DNA of 64,000 bases from the NCBI GenBank assembly GCA_023268355.1, contig JALNJK010000002.1, positions 1 through 64,000 of the forward strand. Reading direction: 5' to 3'. Positions 18,898-25,752 of this stretch are shown here, piece by piece. Numbering within the stretch: position 1 is the stretch's first letter; each line of letters begins with the position of its first letter. Made by a program: the position numbers and the translations under genes. The DNA comes from Candidatus Terraquivivens tengchongensis. GTDB taxonomy: Archaea > Thermoproteota > Nitrososphaeria_A > Caldarchaeales > Wolframiiraptoraceae. The notes under the pieces are model-generated. The model did no database searches. It had not been told where the DNA came from and saw only the letters and a list, made by a program, of their open reading frames with translations.

Positions 18898-19785
18898 ATG
18901 TATTTCTTGTCAGATTTAGAGCGCAAGTTTCTCATTCATAAACTTCTGCCAACTGCTAGGGAGGTTGGCGTTAGTCCTGAGCTTAGAGGTTGGAGCTGGC
19001 ATAGCCCACCTTTAAAGCCTTTTTATGAGGATGTTAAATTGCCTATGTATGCTGTTTGCTCCAAATTTTGTCCTACTGGAAGGGATGTGTACCTTAGTTT
19101 TGTTGAGGGACTTCAGGGGGTCGTAAACTTTAGGGTAGCTCTCGGCAAAGTTCTTCATGGCGTAGTTAGTGACTGCCTACAAGCGTTTATTCAACGAAAG
19201 AACTTAAGTTTCGAGTCTTGGTGTAAGAAGATAAGATGGAGTGAGATACCAGCTAAACCACAGGATGTTTTACCGCCAGCTAAGAAAGTTTGGGATTACC
19301 TTATAAAGCTTTGCGAGGCCAAATACGCTGAGATTGAGGTCCGGCAACCATATGCTTCAGAATATGATCTAATGGCCTCTGCTGTTCCATTTCTGATTGA
19401 GCATAAAATTTCCGGTGAACTTCTAGGTTTGAGCGGCCTCTTAAGTCTTGACTGTTATGATTATCTGCATTCTATAATGTTTGATTTGAAAATTGGTAGC
19501 GATCCAGAGGATTGGTATAGACTAGCACCAGTCGGCTACGCGCTTGTATTTGAGAGCGTTCATGAAGTACCTATTGATATTTGTTGCGTTGTTTATCTAA
19601 ATATAGTTAAAGATAAGATTGTCGTAAAGAAGGATTTGTTTTTTGCAAGTGACGAATTAAGAAACTGGTGGATTGAGGAAAGGGACGGAAAAATGGAAAT
19701 TGTGGCTGAAAGAAAGGATCCAGGAAGGCCCGTTGGAACTAAATGTCCAGATGATTGCATGTATCGCCCTGTATGTTTTAAGTGA
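18898..19785 (+). CDS. csa1: Csa1, Cas4-like protein of type I-A adaptation modules
   Basis: Csa1 is a RecB-like, iron-sulfur relative of Cas4 found with type I-A cas genes. The N-terminal block LPTAREVGVSPELRGWSWH and the following PLKPFYEDVKLPMYAV are family hallmarks, with CSKFCPTGRDVY just after. The C-terminal cysteines (KCPDDCMYRPVCFK) complete the cluster. I chose ATG 18898 (MYFLSDLERKF) rather than TTG 18883 because the family normally starts at this motif; this gives 295 residues. It opens the module csa1-cas1-cas2-cas4 and is divergent from the CARF-HEPN gene. No type I-A effector genes are present in this window. Confidence 0.85.
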   Translation: MYFLSDLERKFLIHKLLPTAREVGVSPELRGWSWHSPPLKPFYEDVKLPMYAVCSKFCPTGRDVYLSFVEGLQGVVNFRVALGKVLHGVVSDCLQAFIQRKNLSFESWCKKIRWSEIPAKPQDVLPPAKKVWDYLIKLCEAKYAEIEVRQPYASEYDLMASAVPFLIEHKISGELLGLSGLLSLDCYDYLHSIMFDLKIGSDPEDWYRLAPVGYALVFESVHEVPIDICCVVYLNIVKDKIVVKKDLFFASDELRNWWIEERDGKMEIVAERKDPGRPVGTKCPDDCMYRPVCFK

Positions 19786-19801
19786 GAAGGGGAGAGAAAT
19801 T

Positions 19802-20845
19802 TTGACAGTAATTTTCCTTGATGATTTTGGTATCTTCCTCGGCCGAAAGCGTAATAGGTTTATCGTTAAGAAGGGCAAGGAAAGGCGCGATTTCCCGGCT
19901 GATGATGTAGAAAACATTGTTTGTACAAGCAGGGGTGCTACTTTGTCTACTAGCGCGTTGAGGCTAGCCGTGAGACATGGTGTTCAAGTTGTTTTTGCGA
20001 TGTATAGTGGCTGGCCATATGCTGTACTGATGCCAACTACCGTTTCTGGTTCTGTTAAAACTAGGCGTGAGCAATTCTTGGCGTATGTGGATGAAAGAGG
20101 ATTTGTTTTGGCCAAGAATTTTGTTATGGGGAAAGTAAAGAACCAAGCGAATGTGATTAAGCTTATGGCGAAAAATAGAAGACAAACCAACAGATCATTG
20201 GCGGAAGATCTTTACAAATCCGGCAGATTGATTGACGAAATTCATGAGAAGATTAGTGAGGAAAGAGGGTCAAATATTGACGAAAAAAGATTAGACTTAA
20301 TGAATTTAGAGGCTGAAGCTGCTAGGGTTTATTGGAGGGCTATTGCATCTGTACTTCCAGGGGACATTGCTTTCAATGGAAGGAAGACTAGGGGCGCTAG
20401 GGATCCATTTAACGTCATGCTCAACTTTGGTTACCAAGCCGTTCTATTTCCGGAAGTTTGGAAGGCCATATGTTATGCTGGACTCGATCCTTACGCTGGT
20501 TTTCTGCATGCTGATCGACCTGGTAAACCATCACTTGTCCTCGATTTAATGGAAGAGTTTAGGCAGCAGGTCGTTGATAGAGCTCTTGTAGGTTTGCTTT
20601 CTAAAGGCGTCATTAATCCCGGAGAGGTTTTGGCGACTGGAGCCGAGGTTGAAGAGGGTAGGGTTCTCAGTAAGAAGGCTGTTCAGCTAATCCTAGAGGC
20701 TTTGTTTGATAGACTTAACAGTCCTGTTATGTTTAAGGGTAGACGTGGACCATTAAAGAGCTTTATTTACACGCAGTCCCGCTGTATTGCTCGTTTTCTC
20801 CTTGGAGACTCTGTTACCTACGAACCTTTTGTTTTAGGGTGGTGA
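19802..20845 (+). CDS. cas1: Cas1 integrase, adaptation module 2
   Basis: The spacer integrase of the second module. Catalytic positions are visible: Glu in NLEAEAARVYWRAI, His in AGFLHADRPGKPS and the acidic group in LVLDLMEEFR. I start at TTG 19802 (TVIFLDDFGIFLGRKRN), which follows a GGGGAG site at 19789-19794 and gives 347 residues, a usual Cas1 length. The frame is open further upstream but there it overlaps csa1. It lies 16 nt after csa1 and 6 nt before cas2. It is distinct from the first Cas1 in length and sequence. Confidence 0.93.
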   Translation: MTVIFLDDFGIFLGRKRNRFIVKKGKERRDFPADDVENIVCTSRGATLSTSALRLAVRHGVQVVFAMYSGWPYAVLMPTTVSGSVKTRREQFLAYVDERGFVLAKNFVMGKVKNQANVIKLMAKNRRQTNRSLAEDLYKSGRLIDEIHEKISEERGSNIDEKRLDLMNLEAEAARVYWRAIASVLPGDIAFNGRKTRGARDPFNVMLNFGYQAVLFPEVWKAICYAGLDPYAGFLHADRPGKPSLVLDLMEEFRQQVVDRALVGLLSKGVINPGEVLATGAEVEEGRVLSKKAVQLILEALFDRLNSPVMFKGRRGPLKSFIYTQSRCIARFLLGDSVTYEPFVLGW

Positions 20846-20851
20846 TGCCTC

Positions 20852-21148
20852 ATGCGATACTTAGTCATTTATGATATCACGGACGATAATTTACGTATTC
20901 GGGTTGCTGAGACGTTGAAAGATTATGGTCTAACCCATATTCAATACAGCGCTTTTTTTGGTTATCTGAGGAGAGATGAGCTCAATAGTTTGATCGTTGA
21001 TTTAAAGAGACTCATAGGCGATGCCGTTGAGAATGTTCAGATATATCCTTTATGCGATTTGTGTTTTAGGGGGCGGAAGGTTATTGGCAAACCGAAAAGA
21101 TATGAGTTGGATGAGGAAACTAAAAGACCAAAATTTGCCTACTTCTGA
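20852..21148 (+). CDS. cas2: Cas2, adaptation module 2
   Basis: A 98-residue Cas2 with the N-terminal strand MRYLVIYDITDDNLRIRVAE holding the conserved Asp, and the block LKDYGLTHIQYSAFFGYLRR. Typical length and ferredoxin fold pattern. It begins 6 nt after cas1 and its 3' end overlaps the start of cas4. Works with Cas1 in spacer integration. Confidence 0.92.
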   Translation: MRYLVIYDITDDNLRIRVAETLKDYGLTHIQYSAFFGYLRRDELNSLIVDLKRLIGDAVENVQIYPLCDLCFRGRKVIGKPKRYELDEETKRPKFAYF

Positions 21149-21755
21149 TATTTCTGAAACATCAATCTCGGTTACCGATCTCAAGCATTACTTTTACTGT
21201 CCGCGCATCATATATTTTGAGAAGGTTTTACATGCCAAACCGAATCTCGGCTCGCAGCAAATAGGTAGTGGTGAGCAACACGAAGAGTATGTAAAAAAAG
21301 AGAACCGCCGTAAAGATGCTATTTACTACTCTGCGGATTTCGTGGGAGCATCTAAAATGTTCTTTGTTCCTTTACACTCCCATAGGCTGAAACTATCCGG
21401 AACCGTCGATTTGATTATTAGGACAAGAGATAATGAATACGTTCCGGTTGATTATAAAAATATAATGTCTAACCATGGAAAAATCTGGTCTGACCATAAG
21501 TATCAGCTTACTGCCTATGCTCTATTAATAGACGAGTCTTTTGATACTTGTGTTAGGCGTGGTTTTATCAATTATATCCCAGAGGAGAAAGTTATAGGGT
21601 TGGAAATAACTCGCTCTATGAAGGTTTTTGTGAAGAGAGTTCTAGGCGATGTTGAAAAAATTATTAGGGAAGAAAGGCTGCCGCCAATAAAGGTCTCTAG
21701 GAAAAAATGTACAGGAGGCTGTGGCTTCAAATTCCTATGTCCCGAGCAAACCTAG
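21111..21755 (+). CDS. cas4: Cas4 nuclease, adaptation module 2
   Basis: A 214-residue RecB-like Cas4. First cluster Cys in HYFYCPRIIYFEKV and three more in KKCTGGCGFKFLCPEQT. Nuclease core residues lie in SGTVDLIIR (Asp), VPVDYKN (Asp-x-Lys) and YQLTAYALL (QxxxY). I start at ATG 21111, overlapping cas2 by 38 nt; TTG 21135 is an alternative start with less overlap. The module therefore has two Cas4-family proteins, Csa1 and this one. In Sulfolobales-type systems such a pair is thought to trim the two ends of the prespacer. Confidence 0.9.
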   Translation: MRKLKDQNLPTSDISETSISVTDLKHYFYCPRIIYFEKVLHAKPNLGSQQIGSGEQHEEYVKKENRRKDAIYYSADFVGASKMFFVPLHSHRLKLSGTVDLIIRTRDNEYVPVDYKNIMSNHGKIWSDHKYQLTAYALLIDESFDTCVRRGFINYIPEEKVIGLEITRSMKVFVKRVLGDVEKIIREERLPPIKVSRKKCTGGCGFKFLCPEQT

Positions 21756-21807
21756 TTATTATCCTCCTATTATTTTGCTTCAATGATTCCTTTTTCTCAG
21801 AGTCACA

Positions 21808-23080
21808 TAGATCTAGCTACCTCCATTTTTGAGCCATTAAAATCTTAATGGTCTTGAAGAGGTGCCGTAGCTTCTCCTTGCCGTCTTCTCTTCTATTTTT
21901 GAGTCATTGAATCCGAGGCTACAAAAACGGCGCCGATGGAACGGGACTGGGATGACTTGCCGTCTTCTCTTCTATTTTTGAGTCATTGAATCTCCGGAAG
22001 TAACTAATTATGGCCTAAGACATACATGGGTTATCTGGACTTCTATTTTTGAGTCATTGAATCGAGATACTTAGAGCACCTAAAAACTTGCAAAAAATGC
22101 CGACTTGCCGTCTTCTCTTCTATTTTTGAGTCATTGAATCTCCAGGAGTTACTTGGAAAAAGCGTGGTCGAAGGCGTGATGTTGACCTTGCCGTCTTCTC
22201 TTCTATTTTTGAGTCATTGAATCTTAGCTCCAGGAAGTAATAAGGCCTGCCCATTCGTATTTTCCTTGCCGTCTTCTCTTCTATTTTTGAGTCATTGAAT
22301 CGATGTTGCGCGCATGACCGGAGCCATAACCGGGCAACCACACTTGCCGTCTTCTCTTCTATTTTTGAGTCATTGAATCCGAGCCCTTCTCAAGCACTGT
22401 TAGAATCACCTTCGCAGACGGCAGCTTGCCGTCTTCTCTTCTATTTTTGAGTCATTGAATCGATTTGTGAGATTGAGAAGGAATGGGAGGCGGTGAGAGC
22501 TTGCCGTCTTCTCTTCTATTTTTGAGTCATTGAATCTGACATACCAGCGCTACCGAAGATCCGCATGCGTTTTTACCTTGCCGTCTTCTCTTCTATTTTT
22601 GAGTCATTGAATCTCCTAAAACACTGGGAAGTACCTTTTGATTACCTTACGTCCGACTTGCCGTCTTCTCTTCTATTTTTGAGTCATTGAATCGCTAGGC
22701 GTGGCGCCATCAACAGTGTACCATTCACTTGGACTTGCCGTCTTCTCTTCTATTTTTGAGTCATTGAATCATAAACTCCTCAGGAGGAAGCTCAGCCGTT
22801 TCGAGTATTCTTGCCGTCTTCTCTTCTATTTTTGAGTCATTGAATCTCGGTCCCGGACGAACCACCGGCCGAGGCCTGGTTTGTCAAACTTGCCGTCTTC
22901 TCTTCTATTTTTGAGTCATTGAATCATAATTTTTATACCTTTTGACCCAAATTATGTTTTATCATGGACTTGCCGTCTTCTCTTCTATTTTTGAGTCATT
23001 GAATCTGTGACAACATGGAAAATGACTCAATCACCTACTACATCTTGCCGTCTTCTCTTCTATTTTTGAGTCATTGAATC
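21808..23080. CRISPR. CRISPR array 2: 37-nt repeats, decayed left end
   Basis: Sixteen copies of a 37-nt unit that begins CTTGCCGTCTTCTC and ends GAGTCATTGAATC run from 21877 to 23080, with spacers of about 37-46 nt. The third copy keeps only its last 24 nt (22040-22063). A still more degenerate copy (21823-21844, CCATTTTTGAGCCATTAAAATC-like) lies left of the first full one. Orientation is unsettled. The end ATTGAATC resembles a crRNA handle on the plus strand and T-runs follow the last repeat. Yet decayed repeats usually mark the old end, and a TATA-like element sits right of the array on the minus strand. The repeat is unrelated to that of array 1. It lies next to adaptation module 2 and the type III operon. 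Confidence 0.98.
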
Positions 23081-23143
23081 CGGCTACTTTTTTCCGGCTT
23101 TTTGGTTAAACAAGCTTTCTCCCGGCTTTTCTGGAAGGGTTTT

Positions 23144-23280
23144 CTCGATTATTGTCAAATTGTAATTGGATTTATAAGCATAATCGAGGGGCAGCAAGAG
23201 AGGTGGAATGTAGTCTCGGCTTCCTGTATCATCGGCTGGAAACTGGCTGCCGAGCGTTGAACAACGAATTTTCCAGCCGA
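23144..23280. promoter_or_regulatory. Two perfect inverted repeats right of array 2
   Basis: CTCGATTAT (23144-23152) pairs with ATAATCGAG (23180-23188), nine perfect bases around a 27-nt interior that contains a TATA-like element (minus strand CTTATAAATCC). TCGGCTGGAAA (23232-23242) pairs with TTTCCAGCCGA (23270-23280), eleven perfect bases around 27 nt. No gene occupies 23081-23326. These could be leader elements of array 2, a small structured RNA, or the end of the type III transcript. Confidence 0.45.
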
Positions 23281-23326
23281 CTCATAAATTAGGCGACTCA
23301 AATAGCTAGCCCATTCCTTCAGCCCC

Positions 23327-24484
23327 CTACATGACGATTATCTGCCCACACCCATGGGGCTTATAGGACCCAACCGCATAATACTCTAAGGCTGCCAGAC
23401 TTAACGCAAGATCCAAGTTCCTAACCTCGCATATAAAATCGAATACGGAGCCCGGCGAGATAGCCGCTTTAATCTCACGTCTTCTCCCGGTCTTTAAAGA
23501 CCAGCCACCATAAACCTCATCATCTAAAGCATAATTCACCAATTTAATCTCAGGCAACGATGGCTTTCCCTTGTGGAAAGCCCAGCTGTACGCTCTCCTA
23601 GCACACTCTAGTAAACTGGACTCATCCAAATATTTTCCATCCAAAATCATCGGAGAAACAAGTCTAACCCTAAACCTCCTAGTATCAATATCTTCTGCAC
23701 GCCTTTCCAAAATAGACGTATCAACTTCCTCAACCCGCAAATCCTCGACGGCAACCTTACCTAAACCCCTGGACTTCGACCCACCAATCCCCTCATCAGG
23801 CAAGGCCCTCCCAAGAACGTTTTTCAGCACGTCGACAGAATCGCCAAGATCCTCATGAACAATAATCTCAAAACCAAAGACACTTCCGCTTTGAATGACC
23901 TCCAAAGTATGAATCGTTCCGGCTTTTTCACCAGTAAGCGCTGAAACCTGTGCAGCCGAGCATAACATTCTGTCAACAGCCGTTAAAGTTATGCGAGAAA
24001 TTCTAACAGGCACACGCTCAAAATCACCACAGGAATCGCACCTAAAACCCCGAAGGGGCTTTATTGTTCCGTGCTCCTTACAGGATTCGCATACAGCGGG
24101 CGCGACAAAAGCATCGTAGATTCTCCCACACTGCGGATTACCACACTTATGAAGCGTCCTAGCAACAGGCCTAAACAATCCGCCACATTTCACATGTAAC
24201 GGATACGCATACCTAAAGAAGACCTTAGAAGACTTACCAACCTCCTCACCAAACAACTGGGCATAGAGGCACTCATTGAAATATTGGCAGCTCTCATGCT
24301 GAACCAAAGGCCTATCAATCTTACAAACAGACCTCATCAATGAGAGGCCGACAGCCCCACGAAGAACCGCCCCAGGAATGAAAGGATAACAATGCTTGAT
24401 AACACCAGTCCTAGCGCCTGAACCTATATGTAACGGTGTAACAGCCCTCAAAATGCCCTTAATCTTATAGCAAAACACAACCAT
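23327..24484 (-). CDS. Large RAMP protein with zinc fingers, Csx10/Csm4-like (Cas5 role)
   Basis: A 385-residue protein (start ATG 24484, 9 nt after GAGGG; TTG 24499 is the alternative). The N-terminal RAMP domain has TPLHIGSGARTG and PFIPGAVLRGAVG. A Cys-rich insert follows (CGNPQCGRIY, CESCKEHG and CDSCGDF). IGGSKSRGLGKVAVEDL is the glycine-rich loop of that domain. A second domain starts near FRVRLVSPMILDGKYLDE and ends with GSYKPHGCGQIIVM. This double-RAMP layout and the LRGA motif suggest Csx10, the Cas5-like crRNA-handle binder of type III-D. A Csm4 assignment is possible. It is the last gene of the type III operon and directly follows the Cas7 gene. Confidence 0.7.
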   Translation of the reverse strand: MVVFCYKIKGILRAVTPLHIGSGARTGVIKHCYPFIPGAVLRGAVGLSLMRSVCKIDRPLVQHESCQYFNECLYAQLFGEEVGKSSKVFFRYAYPLHVKCGGLFRPVARTLHKCGNPQCGRIYDAFVAPAVCESCKEHGTIKPLRGFRCDSCGDFERVPVRISRITLTAVDRMLCSAAQVSALTGEKAGTIHTLEVIQSGSVFGFEIIVHEDLGDSVDVLKNVLGRALPDEGIGGSKSRGLGKVAVEDLRVEEVDTSILERRAEDIDTRRFRVRLVSPMILDGKYLDESSLLECARRAYSWAFHKGKPSLPEIKLVNYALDDEVYGGWSLKTGRRREIKAAISPGSVFDFICEVRNLDLALSLAALEYYAVGSYKPHGCGQIIVM

Positions 24485-24499
24485 CGCATAGACCCTCAA

Positions 24500-25204
24500 C
24501 TACACCATAAGCCAGCGCTTAGCATCTTCTCCAGAGACGACCTTCTCGCCCTCAACACCAAGATAATAGCCAGCTGTCCGCTCCCTAACACAATCAATAG
24601 TAATTTTCACTTTACCGAAGCCGCGGGTTGAAGAGCCGCCTAAAGCAGAATCCTCAACAGACTTTAAGGCAGCCTTCAAAAGCTTGAGCTCATCGTCAGA
24701 CAGATTATCAGCCACAATCTCCAAGCCAAACTTTGCCCCGGCTGGAATAGCCTCAATTGTATACAACGCATGTTTAGCAACAGCCCCTGTCCCACGGTCA
24801 ATCGCTATTCCAGTCCTCTCAAGAAGCCTTTCAACGTTTTCAAGTGGATAAGCATCCCTAAACTTAATTTTACTCGCTAACGATATTTTGCCAGCAGTCC
24901 CAAAAATCTTACAGCAGATACAGAAATCTTCTACTCGACTCTTTTTTGAACCACACATGTTATCTACGTTCGGCGGTTCACAAATATCCATACCCATCTT
25001 CCGCGCAATCCTCTCAGCCTCAGTTCTAACACGCCCTTTCAACGATGAGCCTGGAATATAGGGTTGGCCTCTAGGGTCCCTGAGAACTGGCAGATCTACC
25101 TCACCTATTTCAACGTCTAATTTGCCAGAGCCTATATGTAGCGGCGTAACAGCCTCCAAAGTCCCCGAAATTATTATCCGCCTTTCCAGCTTTTCAAAAA
25201 CCAG
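24500..25204 (-). CDS. csm3: Cas7 (Csm3-like) backbone subunit, target-RNA nuclease; CTG start
   Basis: The single Cas7-type RAMP of this operon. LEAVTPLHIGSGKLDVEIGE, then PYIPGSSLKGRVRTEAERIA, is a classic Csm3 pattern, with the Asp of EVDLPVLRDP in the position of the catalytic residue that cuts target RNA every six nt. ALGGSSTRGFGKVKI is the G-rich loop. The strand before it (RRIIISGTLEAVTP) is needed for the fold. The only frame-consistent start that includes it is CTG 25204, six nt after a strong AGGAGGTGA site; TTG 25159 would delete it. That gives 234 residues. A cysteine group (CGSK..., CICCKIFG) may bind zinc. Confidence 0.85.
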   Translation of the reverse strand: MVFEKLERRIIISGTLEAVTPLHIGSGKLDVEIGEVDLPVLRDPRGQPYIPGSSLKGRVRTEAERIARKMGMDICEPPNVDNMCGSKKSRVEDFCICCKIFGTAGKISLASKIKFRDAYPLENVERLLERTGIAIDRGTGAVAKHALYTIEAIPAGAKFGLEIVADNLSDDELKLLKAALKSVEDSALGGSSTRGFGKVKITIDCVRERTAGYYLGVEGEKVVSGEDAKRWLMV

Positions 25205-25226
25205 CCTTTTTCACCTCCTTCTTTAC

Positions 25227-25751
25227 TCAATATTCAATCCATATCTTTAGATTTAAATTTGCAAGCTCACCTATGCCCTTTAGAGCATGCTCAATCTCCA
25301 TAGCCAATGGCTTTGGAGGACCATGTAAACCCTTAACTCTAATCTTCATTTCAAGGTCTTTGCCATATAAATTCATTGAAACGCCGCCATATGTGAGGCC
25401 GTGCCTCTCAACAATATTCTTAATCGTTTTTTCACAAGCAGCCTTTAACTTTAATGTTGGCTCCTTTTCGAAATAATCATACAACATGTTAGCGTAGAGC
25501 AGAACCCTCTCAAGCGAAACCCTATCATTAGCATACTTCTGACACAAATCAAGAATCTTTAAGAAGCCATTAAGGCCACGAACCTCACGCCCAATCTGCC
25601 TTTTAATATAGGCCTCAACAAACGGCAACGGATTAGTTCTAACGAGCTTATAGAGTGTCTGAAGTTGTTTAGCACCCATGCCAGAATCAACAGCTATCTT
25701 AGCTAGCCCCTCTCCCTCTAGCTTTAGCTCCCTTTCTCTTTCTTCTAACAT
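25227..25751 (-). CDS. Csm2-like small subunit (Cas11) with C-terminal extension
   Basis: A 174-residue protein in the position of Csm2/Cas11, between Cas10 and Cas7. The helical core (GMGAKQLQTLYKLVRTNPLP followed by basic helices) matches Csm2. About 50 extra residues at the C-terminus (MNLYGKDLEMKIRVKGLHGP and beyond) form a strand-rich extension not usual for the family. I start at ATG 25751, spaced 8 nt from GGAGGTG at the end of cas10; GTG 25760 is the other option. Small subunits line the crRNA-target duplex in type III complexes. Confidence 0.75.
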   Translation of the reverse strand: MLEERERELKLEGEGLAKIAVDSGMGAKQLQTLYKLVRTNPLPFVEAYIKRQIGREVRGLNGFLKILDLCQKYANDRVSLERVLLYANMLYDYFEKEPTLKLKAACEKTIKNIVERHGLTYGGVSMNLYGKDLEMKIRVKGLHGPPKPLAMEIEHALKGIGELANLNLKIWIEY

Positions 25752-25752
25752 T

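Noticed and set aside
19673-19801. A longer N-terminus for the second Cas1
   Set aside because: It overlaps csa1 in another frame and is unlike any Cas1 start; TTG 19802 with a GGGGAG site fits.
22120-22341. Open frame with repeated FNDSKIEEKTAR across array 2
   Set aside because: Translation of the 37-nt repeat on the minus strand.
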